A DNA stretch of 64,000 nt, taken from assembly GCA_902797985.1 (NCBI GenBank), contig CADBUZ010000008.1, forward strand, positions 47,907-111,906, in the 5' to 3' direction. Source of the stretch: an uncultured bacterium. Its GTDB lineage: Bacteria; Cyanobacteriota; Vampirovibrionia; Gastranaerophilales; Gastranaerophilaceae. The stretch's first letter is position 1; every line of letters begins with the position of its first letter. This document shows positions 51,346 through 58,647 of the stretch, one piece after another. The notes under the pieces were generated by a model. It ran no database searches, was not told the DNA's origin, and saw only the letters and a program-made list of their open reading frames with translations. Both the position numbers and the translations under genes were made by a program.

Positions 51346-52047
51346 CTATATGTTTAGCTTATATCCGCCGCCATATATTGTTTCAATATAATTTTTACCA
51401 TTAGAAACCTTGTTTATTTTGCTTCTCAAATGTCTGATATGAACCCTTATTGTTTCAATATCGTCGTCAGGATCATATCCCCAGATGTCTTTGAGTAATT
51501 TTTTCGAAGAAACCATATTCCCGTGGTTTTGAAATAAAATATAAAATATCTCAAATTCTATTGGCGTTAACTTAGCCGAGTTATCATTTATTTTAACCAT
51601 ATAACTTTCAGGAAGCAGAGTTATTTCTTTAAAAGTTAAAAGTTCTTTTGTTGCCATTGATTCAGGAATTTTTTGAGAACGTTTTAATAGGGCACGAACT
51701 CTGACTTGTAATTCTTCCATCTCAAAAGGTTTAACTAAATAATCATCAACCCCTATATCAAAGCCTCTAACTTTATCATTTAATTGAGAAAGTGCTGTGA
51801 GCATAAGAATAGGGATATCCTTTGTCCCCTCATTTTGTCTAATTCTTTGAGCAACGGTATACCCATCAACCTCTGGCATCATAACATCAAGCACAACTAA
51901 ATCAGGTAACTCTTGTTTTGCAATAGCAAAACCTCTGATACCGTCATGTGCTTGCAAAACATTATATCCGCATAATTCAAGATTAACTTTTATTAGTTCA
52001 TTTATCGCTATGTCATCATCGACAACAAGTATTTTATTTTTATCCAT
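51346..52047 (-). CDS. OmpR/PhoB-type response regulator, RpaA-like
   Basis: A 233-residue two-domain regulator. The receiver carries ILVVDDD, phospho-Asp in LVVLDVMMPEVDGY, MLTALSQ and VKPFEMEELQ. The winged-helix output reads KLTPIEFEIFYILFQNHGN, DIWGYDPDDDIETIRVHIRHLR and YIETIYGGGY. The WGYDPDDDIETIRVHIRHLR segment matches what I recall of cyanobacterial RpaA, the regulator linking the clock or light signals to transcription; that identity is from memory of the family. No kinase gene adjoins. It lies downstream of the ABC transporter gene's operon and upstream of the DXS-like gene on the same strand. Confidence 0.88.
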   Translation of the reverse strand: MDKNKILVVDDDIAINELIKVNLELCGYNVLQAHDGIRGFAIAKQELPDLVVLDVMMPEVDGYTVAQRIRQNEGTKDIPILMLTALSQLNDKVRGFDIGVDDYLVKPFEMEELQVRVRALLKRSQKIPESMATKELLTFKEITLLPESYMVKINDNSAKLTPIEFEIFYILFQNHGNMVSSKKLLKDIWGYDPDDDIETIRVHIRHLRSKINKVSNGKNYIETIYGGGYKLNI

Positions 52048-52077
52048 AGATATATATTATAATAAACAAACATTTTA

Positions 52078-53016
52078 TTAAAGCACACAACGTACTTTAT
52101 GTGTAGAGGTAATATTTGTAAATTCGGGGCAAGAAAGCTCACAAGATTTTGCCGAATGTGTACATCTCGATGAAAATTTACATCCTTTAGGTAAATTCAT
52201 CGGAATATCACCTTCCGGAATATCTTCAGATTTTTTGCCGAATTTCGGAATTGCATTTAATAGTAATTTTGTATACGGATGAACAGGATTTTCAAAAATT
52301 TCTTCTTTCAAACCTTCTTCTACGATTTCTCCCATATACATTATAGCGACTCTATCAGATAAAAATTTAATAACACTTAGGTCGTGGGAGATAAATATTA
52401 AAGTAAGATTAAACTCATTCTTTAAATCATTGAGCATATTTAAGATTTGAGCTTGAATACTTGCATCTAAAGCACTTACCGGCTCGTCTGCAATAATCAA
52501 TTTTGGCTCTAATATCAAAGCTCTTGCTATTGCAATTCTCTGTCTTTGCCCGCCTGAAAACTCGTGAGGGTACAATTCCAACTGTTTTATGTCTAAACCG
52601 ACTTTTTTGATTATATTTTCAACCTTTGATTCAATTTCTTGTTTTGACAAATCTGTATTTATTTCTAACGGTTCTGATAATATTTGTCGAATTGTCATTT
52701 TAGGATTTAAACTTGAATATGGGTTTTGAAATATCATTTGAACATTTTTTCGATAATTTTTTATTTTATTTTTATCAAAGTCCTTAATATTTTCACCTAA
52801 ATACAATATTTCACCGGATTTAATTTTTATTAAACGCATTATTGCTTTTGCAAGAGTTGATTTTCCGCAACCTGACTCCCCTGCAATAGAATATATTTCA
52901 CCTCCCTCTATATAAAGAGAAACTCCATTCACAGCTTTAACAGTTTTATTACCGTTGATTTTAGCTGTTTTATACTCTATTTCTAAATTATTTATTTCTA
53001 AAACATTTTTTGCCAT
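52078..53016 (-). CDS. Oligopeptide/dipeptide ABC transporter ATPase (OppF/DppF-like)
   Basis: A 312-residue ATP-binding subunit powering peptide uptake at the inner membrane. It has Walker A GESGCGKSTLAKAI, Q-loop QMIFQNPYSSLNPKMT, signature FSGGQRQRIAIARAL and Walker B LIIADEPVSALD. The C-terminal oligopeptide-transporter extension is present, with Cys-containing LPKGCKFSSRCTHSAKSCEL, HPYTKLLLNAIPKFG before it. No permease or binding-protein gene is adjacent, so its partners are elsewhere. It follows recR on the same strand by 62 bases and may be in the ybaB-recR transcript. Confidence 0.9.
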   Translation of the reverse strand: MAKNVLEINNLEIEYKTAKINGNKTVKAVNGVSLYIEGGEIYSIAGESGCGKSTLAKAIMRLIKIKSGEILYLGENIKDFDKNKIKNYRKNVQMIFQNPYSSLNPKMTIRQILSEPLEINTDLSKQEIESKVENIIKKVGLDIKQLELYPHEFSGGQRQRIAIARALILEPKLIIADEPVSALDASIQAQILNMLNDLKNEFNLTLIFISHDLSVIKFLSDRVAIMYMGEIVEEGLKEEIFENPVHPYTKLLLNAIPKFGKKSEDIPEGDIPMNLPKGCKFSSRCTHSAKSCELSCPEFTNITSTHKVRCVL

Positions 53017-53078
53017 AACTTTATATTATTTATTAAAACACTCTCTAATGAAAATTAATATTAGTCAATCAGATAATA

Positions 53079-53675
53079 CTATAACTCTCGTCGACCTTCT
53101 ATAGCTTTAGCGATAGTAACTTCGTCCGCAAATTCAATATCTGCTCCTACAGGAAGCCCAAAAGCTATTCTGGAAATTTTTATTCCAAAAGGTTTGATTA
53201 ATTTTGACAAGTATAAACTTGTAACTTCACCTTCAACAGACGGACTCAAAGCGAGAATAATTTCTTTTACATTTTCATCCGTTAATCTTGTTAAAAGCTC
53301 TTTTATTCTAATATCATCTGCGCCGATACCCTCCATAGGAGATATCAATCCTTGTAAAACATGATATAGTCCATGGTATTCATTTGTTTTTTCTATAGCA
53401 ATTAAATCTTTTGTTTCAGCCACAATACAAATTGTAGATTTGTCACGTTTAGTAGACTGACAAATCTCGCAAGGACTTGTACTTGACAAATTAAAACATA
53501 TTTCACAAGCGCAGGTTTGCTCTTTTGCGTCAACAACAGCGTCAGCAAACTTTTTAACCTCCTCTATAGGCATTTTTAATACCTGAAAAGCCATTCTTTG
53601 AGCAGATTTAGGACCTACTGACGGGAATTTTTGAAAATATTCAATAAGAGTTGCTATAGGCTTTGGATAAATCAT
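53079..53675 (-). CDS. recR: Recombination protein RecR
   Basis: Acts with RecF and RecO to load RecA at gapped DNA. It has the helix-hairpin-helix FQKFPSVGPKSAQRMAFQVL near residue 14, the zinc finger CACEICFNLSSTSPCEIC near 54, the Toprim domain ICIVAETKDLIAIE and LALSPSVEGEVTSLYL, and the C-terminal RIAFGLPVGADIEFADEVTI. Its 198 residues are exact for the family. It follows ybaB by 15 bases, the standard ybaB-recR pairing. Confidence 0.95.
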   Translation of the reverse strand: MIYPKPIATLIEYFQKFPSVGPKSAQRMAFQVLKMPIEEVKKFADAVVDAKEQTCACEICFNLSSTSPCEICQSTKRDKSTICIVAETKDLIAIEKTNEYHGLYHVLQGLISPMEGIGADDIRIKELLTRLTDENVKEIILALSPSVEGEVTSLYLSKLIKPFGIKISRIAFGLPVGADIEFADEVTIAKAIEGRREL

Positions 53676-53690
53676 TAAATCTTCACCTAT

Positions 53691-54023
53691 CTAACATAAA
53701 CCCGGAATGCTTATACCACCTGTAATAGATTTAATTTTAGCTTCCATATCATCAGTCGCTTTTTTAGTGGTTTGCGTAATAGCGGTTATAATAGCATCTT
53801 CTAATGTTTCAATTGTGTCTTCATCAACTTCTTCCGGATGTTCAGGATTAATAAGTTCTGCAGAAAGTTTTATTGATTTAAATTTACCTTGACCGTCACA
53901 AATAACTTTTACAGCACCGCCTAAAGCTTCTCCTTCAACTTCAGTTTTAGCAAGTTCTTCTTGTGCATCTTTTAGTTTCTTTTGAATATTTTGTGCTTGT
54001 TGCATCATTTGCATTATATTCAT
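53691..54023 (-). CDS. ybaB: YbaB/EbfC nucleoid-associated protein
   Basis: A 110-residue DNA-binding dimer. MNIMQMMQQAQNIQKKLKDAQEEL is the N-terminal helix, followed by the GGAVKVICDGQGKFKSIKLS sheet and a C-terminal helix DAIITAITQTTKKATDDMEAKIKSITGG. The length and the next gene being recR are both usual. GGGGAGG precedes the ATG. Confidence 0.95.
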   Translation of the reverse strand: MNIMQMMQQAQNIQKKLKDAQEELAKTEVEGEALGGAVKVICDGQGKFKSIKLSAELINPEHPEEVDEDTIETLEDAIITAITQTTKKATDDMEAKIKSITGGISIPGLC

Positions 54024-54093
54024 ACAGGCATCCTCCCCTAATCAATTAATAAACATATTTTTTCTTGCGCATTTTTTATTATACAATAAAGTT

Positions 54094-54906
54094 ATGGAAA
54101 TTAAAAGCTATTTAAATGGAAGTGTTAAAAACGGATATCTTTTAAAATGGTCAAGAATGCCAATAACGGTGTATATTGCGCCAATGAACTTTTATTCCAA
54201 ACAAGGAGAAGATGTTCTCTATCGTAAAATGGCCATACAAGCTTTACAAACATGGGAGACAGCCGGAGAAGGGTTGATAAAATTTCATATAGTTGATTCT
54301 CTAATGAACTCTCAAATGAACATAGGATGGCGCAGAGTAGATAGAAAAGCATTAGGACATTGTGAATACAGCTATGACAATCTTCAAAGATTATATGGAG
54401 CAGACGTATCAATCGGATTGACAGATGGACTTATTCATCAATCTTACAATTCAGAAGCAGAAGTTTTTCACACAATTCTTCATGAAATTGGTCACGGTTT
54501 AGGACTTGGTCATAGCCCTTATGACACAGATATTATGTTCACACCTCACCAATATGGAGTTGTTGAACTTTCCGAAAATGACATATTTTCTATTCAATGC
54601 CTTTATACCTTCCCTGCCGGAAAATCGGTTAAACAAATAGGTGCTCAATATTCTGTCATGACTGATAATGATATTGATTTAGTTATAAGAAAACTTGATG
54701 AAAAATATGCGAAAGAAATTGCAGAAGAAAACGGAAAAACTAACTCCGGTCAAAAACAACTTTATACCCCTAAAAAAGGCAGGGATTTAATGGATGAAAA
54801 TTCAAATATAGCAGAGCTTCAAAAATATAATCTAATGATTCAAAATATAGGATTATCAAATAGTATGGCGACTTTTTTTAAAAAACAGCATAGAGATAGT
54901 AAATAA
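54094..54906 (+). CDS. Matrixin-type (M10) zinc metalloprotease
   Basis: A 270-residue protein with a peptidase domain at ~15-175. RMPITVYIAPM opens the fold and FHTILHEIGHGLGLGHSPYDTDIMF holds the HExxHxxGxxH zinc site and the Met turn. Matrixins are normally secreted, but no signal peptide or propeptide Cys switch is visible, so export by another route or a cytosolic role is open. The C-terminal ~95 residues are polar and helical (IDLVIRKLDEKYAKEIAEENG), unrecognised. It is divergent from ybaB. The ATG at 54094 has only a weak ribosome site. Confidence 0.82.
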   Translation: MEIKSYLNGSVKNGYLLKWSRMPITVYIAPMNFYSKQGEDVLYRKMAIQALQTWETAGEGLIKFHIVDSLMNSQMNIGWRRVDRKALGHCEYSYDNLQRLYGADVSIGLTDGLIHQSYNSEAEVFHTILHEIGHGLGLGHSPYDTDIMFTPHQYGVVELSENDIFSIQCLYTFPAGKSVKQIGAQYSVMTDNDIDLVIRKLDEKYAKEIAEENGKTNSGQKQLYTPKKGRDLMDENSNIAELQKYNLMIQNIGLSNSMATFFKKQHRDSK

Positions 54907-55015
54907 AGTTTTTTATAAAATTATTTTTATTCGTTTTTTTTCGAAGCCGGTGTTCAATATGTTTTGTGTCTATTTGTTGTTTGACTTATTGATTATGAAA
55001 TGTGATAATTTCATT

Positions 55016-55264
55016 ATGAGATTAGACAAGTTTTTAAAAGTTTCTAGATTAGTAAAAAGAAGAACTGTAGCAAACAGTATATCTGATTTAGGTAGAGTTT
55101 TTGTAAACGGCAATATTGCAAAACCGGCAAAACAATTGAAAGTCGGTGATGTTATATCAATTGAATATGCAAATAAGACAATAACGGCAAAAGTTTTAGA
55201 AATTCCAACAGGTAATGTTCCTGTTCAGCTTGCATCAACTTTATACGAAATTATTAGTGAATAA
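55016..55264 (+). CDS. rqcP: S4-domain RNA-binding protein (RqcP/YabO-like)
   Basis: An 82-residue single S4 domain, RLDKFLKVSRLVKRRTVANSI followed by GRVFVNGNIAKPAKQLKVGD. RqcP-type proteins take part in ribosome-associated quality control with RqcH in bacteria; Hsp15-like proteins are related. The ATG at 55016 is chosen because the domain begins there; the open frame from 54950 adds a hydrophobic, poorly coding-like stretch. No clear ribosome site is seen for either start. A hairpin terminator follows at 55273. Confidence 0.85.
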   Translation: MRLDKFLKVSRLVKRRTVANSISDLGRVFVNGNIAKPAKQLKVGDVISIEYANKTITAKVLEIPTGNVPVQLASTLYEIISE

Positions 55265-55272
55265 CATAAGAA

Positions 55273-55302
55273 AAAGAGGACGATTGGTTTATCATCCTCT
55301 TT
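55273..55302 (+). terminator. Rho-independent terminator after the S4 gene
   Basis: AAAGAGGAcGAT / ATCaTCCTCTTT stem with one mismatched pair and a 6-base loop, nine bases after the stop codon. Confidence 0.8.
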
Positions 55303-55421
55303 CCTTAAGATAGAGATTAGCCTCAACATACTCTATCTTATATATGTATTATGTTGTTAGATTTCACCCCTAGCCTCTCTGTGAAGAGAGGAAACCTTGT
55401 GCAGGTCTGTTTGAGAGTATG

Positions 55422-55949
55422 TTATTTTTTCTTAGGGGCCGATTTTTTTGACATTCTTTTAGCCATTTCTTTTTTTCTGTCTGCTTTTATTTTATCAAGC
55501 TCTTTTTTCTGTTTTGTTGTTAATAGAGATTCAAAATCTCGTTCATTTTTGAGTCTTAAATCACGAGCTTGTTTGTTTAACGCATTGATTTGATTATTCA
55601 GTTTTTCAATTTGTTCAACTTTTGCTTCTGTTGTAATGTCTTTACTTCTTTTTATTAATTCTTTTTGTTCATGTTTAGTTCTAATGGCATTCATTATTGG
55701 TTCCATTTGTTCTCGGGTTTGCATTCTTTGTTCTTTAGCTTTTGCTTTTTGATCATCAGTAAGTTTTAGTTTTTTGTCAAGATTAACTTTTGGAGGTCTT
55801 TGACAGTTTGGTTTATGCATTCCGCAAGGTGGCGGGCCGAATGGGGCACCTCCTTGTGGTCCTCCGCATGGACATCCATGAGGACCGGCATATGCCATTG
55901 TTGTTGCGCCTAATGTTAGTATTGTTGCAAGTAATAATGTCTTTTTCAT
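55422..55949 (-). CDS. Spy/CpxP-like exported protein
   Basis: A 175-residue periplasmic protein. Signal peptide KKTLLLATILTLGATTMAYA is followed by a Gly/Pro/Cys-rich stretch (GPHGCPCGGPQGG), then long charged helices. LKLTDDQKAKAKEQR and LLTTKQKKELDKIKADRKKE are two LTxxQ motifs, the mark of the Spy/CpxP family of envelope-stress chaperones and sensors. The tail is Lys-rich. GAAAGGA precedes the ATG. It is the last of three small exported-protein genes downstream of an anti-sigma/sigma pair on the same strand, suggesting a shared envelope-stress transcript. Confidence 0.8.
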   Translation of the reverse strand: MKKTLLLATILTLGATTMAYAGPHGCPCGGPQGGAPFGPPPCGMHKPNCQRPPKVNLDKKLKLTDDQKAKAKEQRMQTREQMEPIMNAIRTKHEQKELIKRSKDITTEAKVEQIEKLNNQINALNKQARDLRLKNERDFESLLTTKQKKELDKIKADRKKEMAKRMSKKSAPKKK

Positions 55950-55974
55950 TTCTTTTTCCTTTCGTTTAGTTTTA

Positions 55975-56499
55975 TTATCTTCTTTTTATATTTTTGTGGT
56001 TTACTCTGTATGCTTTTTTATTATCCATTTTATTTAGTTTTACCCTATGATATTGTCCGAATTTTGGATTGTGTGAATGATGTCTTCTTATATCGGGATG
56101 ATGATTATATCTGTTATAATAATTGTGCCCATATCTGTGTCCCATATATTTGTATGGTTCAGGTCTGTGACCTTGGTATTGTGGATTGAATTTTTCATTT
56201 TTAATCTTTTGTTCAGGGGTTTTATTATCAAATTTAAATTTAGTTTTTTTATCAATGTTTTTGAATTTACCTTTGTTTATACTATCATCGTATTTGATTT
56301 TATCTTTTGTTTTGTCCTTATTAAATTTTTTAGAATTTTGGTTAAATGTTTCTTTATCAAAAGTCGCTTTGTCGAGTTCGTTTTGTATTTGAATTTCTTG
56401 TGCGGCATTTTGCTCTAATTGTGTTGTGGTTACTTCATCTGCGAGCACAACTCCTGTTGTACATACTAATAATCCTATTGCAATTAATGTCTTTTTCAT
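55975..56499 (-). CDS. Exported His/Asn/Tyr-rich protein, unknown function
   Basis: A 174-residue protein with signal peptide KKTLIAIGLLVCTTGVVLA. The mature part is low complexity: Lys/Asp/Phe-rich repeats (FDKETFNQNSKKFNKDKTKD) and then a His/Tyr/Arg stretch (YMGHRYGHNYYNRYNHHPDIR) that might bind metal. I do not recognise a family. AGAAAGGA precedes the ATG. It is second of three exported-protein genes in the anti-sigma/sigma cluster. Confidence 0.65.
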   Translation of the reverse strand: MKKTLIAIGLLVCTTGVVLADEVTTTQLEQNAAQEIQIQNELDKATFDKETFNQNSKKFNKDKTKDKIKYDDSINKGKFKNIDKKTKFKFDNKTPEQKIKNEKFNPQYQGHRPEPYKYMGHRYGHNYYNRYNHHPDIRRHHSHNPKFGQYHRVKLNKMDNKKAYRVNHKNIKRR

Positions 56500-56518
56500 A
56501 TCAACAATCCTTTCTGTT

Positions 56519-56767
56519 TTATATACCTACAGTCACATCAACATTACCTAAAGAGAAGTTGACATAAGGAGAGTTTCCATAGTTATTTGAATAAGTAGGA
56601 ATTTGAACCGGTACTTGGTAAACTATTGGTTGTGGTTTTGGCATAGGCGCAATTTTATGTTGCGGTGCAGGCATTTTGTGATGGTTTTGCGGACCGTTAA
56701 ATGGTTGCGCATTTACTACACCTGTTGAAATGACCAACAGGCTCAAGACTGTTAATATCTTTTTCAT
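56519..56767 (-). CDS. Small exported Pro-rich protein, unknown function
   Basis: An 82-residue protein with signal peptide KKILTVLSLLVISTGVVNA and a Pro/His/Gln-rich mature part (NGPQNHHKMPAPQHKIAPMP), ending with a beta-like SPYVNFSLGNVDVTVGI. No family recognised. AGAAAGGA precedes the ATG. It lies 11 bases after the sigma factor gene, so it is very likely cotranscribed with it. Confidence 0.65.
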   Translation of the reverse strand: MKKILTVLSLLVISTGVVNAQPFNGPQNHHKMPAPQHKIAPMPKPQPIVYQVPVQIPTYSNNYGNSPYVNFSLGNVDVTVGI

Positions 56768-56778
56768 AAAAATCCTTT

Positions 56779-57276
56779 CTAGAGTAAGTCTTCTAACCGG
56801 AGGGCAAGCTCTTTCTTTGCATTGTATATTCTTGATTTTATTGTTCCTATTGGAACGTTCAGCATCTTTGCAATTTCTTCGTATGTGTAGCCTTCGATGT
56901 CTGATAGCATAATTACTTCTTTAAATTTTGGTTTTAGTCCTTCTATTGCTTGTATTATACGTTTTTGTCTTATTTTTGACATCAAAGCTTCTTCAGGTGT
57001 TACTTTGTTGTCTTTTATTGAATTGATTACTTCTTCTTCTGCGGTTGATGTTTGTTGAACCTTTTTATCCGCTGATTTTAGGTAATCTTTTGATATGTTT
57101 TTTGCGATTGTATTAATCCATGTTTTAAAATGTCCTCGTTCTTCGTATTTGTCTTGGTTTTTCCACGCACGAACGAAGACTTCTTGTTCTAAATCCTCAT
57201 TCGTTTCTTTAGTTATAAGTCTGATGATATTTCTTACATTTTGTTTATTATTGTTTATTATGTCTTTGAAATTCAT
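56779..57276 (-). CDS. ECF-type RNA polymerase sigma factor
   Basis: A 165-residue sigma factor. Region 2 includes IRLITKETNEDLEQEVFVRAWKNQDKY with the core-binding LEQEVF/RAW pattern, and FKTWINTIAKNISKDYLK. Region 4 is IEGLKPKFKEVIMLSDIEGYTYEEIAKMLNVPIGTIKSRIYNAKKEL, a complete helix-turn-helix. There is no region 1 or 3, as expected for ECF factors. It overlaps the preceding anti-sigma gene by ATGA. It probably drives this cluster of exported-protein genes and responds to an envelope signal. Confidence 0.92.
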   Translation of the reverse strand: MNFKDIINNNKQNVRNIIRLITKETNEDLEQEVFVRAWKNQDKYEERGHFKTWINTIAKNISKDYLKSADKKVQQTSTAEEEVINSIKDNKVTPEEALMSKIRQKRIIQAIEGLKPKFKEVIMLSDIEGYTYEEIAKMLNVPIGTIKSRIYNAKKELALRLEDLL

Positions 57277-57617
57277 TCACCATCAACCATCAACAGTCCA
57301 TAGTCATCAGTTTGAAAACCTAAATCTTCTGCTGTGAACTGTTGTCCGTATTTTACACTGTCCAGTATATTGTAATTAGTGTTTGCAACTTCTAAAGTTG
57401 TTCCGCCAATTAATAGTGCAAACATTACGCAAGCCACTTTTACAGTTTTGAATTTGTCTTTTTTGTAGTGAGGTTTTACTTCTTTTACTAATTCAGAAAC
57501 TCTGTTCATTTTTTCGTATTCTTTTCTGCAGTCTTCACATTGAGCTATATGTTCCATCAATGTTTTTTCATCTGCGAAAGTGAATAGTGCTTCAAATTTG
57601 TTACATTTTTCTGTCAT
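57273..57617 (-). CDS. Membrane-anchored zinc-binding anti-sigma factor
   Basis: A 114-residue protein. The N-terminal ~40 residues carry MEHIAQCEDCRKEYEKM, the HxxxCxxC of the zinc anti-sigma (ZAS) fold, which binds and inhibits ECF sigma factors. One membrane segment follows (VKVACVMFALLIGGTTLEVA), with ~35 residues outside. It precedes the sigma gene, overlapping at ATGA; the usual order is sigma first. AGAGGT precedes the ATG. An extracytoplasmic signal would release the sigma factor. Confidence 0.85.
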   Translation of the reverse strand: MTEKCNKFEALFTFADEKTLMEHIAQCEDCRKEYEKMNRVSELVKEVKPHYKKDKFKTVKVACVMFALLIGGTTLEVANTNYNILDSVKYGQQFTAEDLGFQTDDYGLLMVDGE

Positions 57618-57771
57618 ATTTTGTACCTCTTACACCAATATAACGATTTGCAAAAAGAATTGTTCATTTTTTTGTTTTATAGTGCTTTACAAAAATTAAT
57701 ATTTTCTGTAAAAGTCAATCCCTGCTTTAAAAATAATATCATTAATTATGTATTGTAATCAAATTGTAAAC

Positions 57772-57802
57772 AAAAAAGCGAACAGGTTATGTTCGCTTTT
57801 TT
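57772..57802. terminator. Rho-independent terminator of rpsP
   Basis: AAAAAAGCGAACA-GGTTA-TGTTCGCTTTTTT, 13-bp stem with runs of A and T, 26 bases past the rpsP stop codon on the minus strand. Confidence 0.9.
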
Positions 57803-57827
57803 TGTTTTGTATAAATAATAAAATTTA

Positions 57828-58232
57828 TTATGCTTCAGTAGGTGCTTCTTCAGCAGGTGCTTCAGTTTCAGCCTTTGCTGCTTCTTCTGCAGCCTTAGCT
57901 TCAGCTTCTGCTTGAGCTTTAGCTTCAGCTTCTGCTGCAGCTTTTGCTTGAGCTTTTTTAGAAAGTTTTACGCCATCTTTCTTTTTATAGTTCAATGTGC
58001 CATCTGCATTACAGTTTTTAAGTAAGTATGCAACTGTATCTGTAGGTTGAGCACCTTTAGAAATCCATTCTTCAGCTTTTGCTTTGTTTAATTGCATAAC
58101 TTTTGTTTTTGGATTGTAGTGACCTAATTCTTCAATAGGTTTACCTTCACGTTTTGTAGTCGAATTAATTACGATAATTCTGTATGTAGGGGTTTTTTTC
58201 ATACCCAATCTTTTAAGTCTGATTTTTAACAT
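57828..58232 (-). CDS. rpsP: 30S ribosomal protein S16 with Ala/Glu-rich tail
   Basis: Residues 1-~80 are S16 (LKIRLKRLGMKKTPTYRIIV, REGKPIEELGHYNP, WISKGAQPTDTVAYLLK). The extra ~45 residues form a repetitive Ala/Glu/Lys helix (KAAAEAEAKAQAEAEAK) ending in a Pro/Glu/Ala tail, a common but variable addition in some lineages. GAAGGA precedes the ATG. Neighbouring genes are on the other strand or separated, so rpsP is not in the usual ffh-rimM-trmD operon here. Confidence 0.95.
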   Translation of the reverse strand: MLKIRLKRLGMKKTPTYRIIVINSTTKREGKPIEELGHYNPKTKVMQLNKAKAEEWISKGAQPTDTVAYLLKNCNADGTLNYKKKDGVKLSKKAQAKAAAEAEAKAQAEAEAKAAEEAAKAETEAPAEEAPTEA

Positions 58233-58369
58233 TTTAAAATTTCCTTCTTTTCTTTGTTACTAGTGTATTTGTGAAAGTACGCCGCTTTACTTTCAGCTAA
58301 ACATTCCCAAGAGGAGAGGAATGTTCCTTCTATATTCAAGCACGAAGATGTTTTTTATGCAAGGGATTG

Positions 58370-58607
58370 TAAATTATAGTTTAGCGGCGGTAACAAAATA
58401 TTCTCTCCTGTGGAGAGAGCAAAATTTCTTAATGAACTGCATGCAGTGAATTTAGAAATTTGAGAGAGGGTTAACCTAAAATATTATTGTGTTTTACCCT
58501 CTCCCGCATTAGTAATGATTTTGCACAACAAAATCAAACTAATGCGACCTCTCCCACAGAGAGGTTAATTATTATTTTTATATTTACCCCTGCTAAACTA
58601 TAATTTA
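58370..58607. repeat. 238-bp MITE-like inverted-repeat element between rpsP and the 1165-aa gene
   Basis: Perfect 16-bp terminal inverted repeats, TAAATTATAGTTTAGC (58370-58385) and GCTAAACTATAATTTA (58592-58607), bracket nested stems: CTCTCC/GGAGAG, GAGAGGGT/ACCCTCTC, and CGCATTAGT..TGATTTTG / CAAAATCA.ACTAATGCG (58507-58548). No open frame inside. The rest of the 415-bp gap holds only the rpsP leader and the next gene's start region. Confidence 0.75.
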
Positions 58608-58647
58608 TATCTCTTGTTTAATCTATTCCTCGTGATATAATGTAGTT

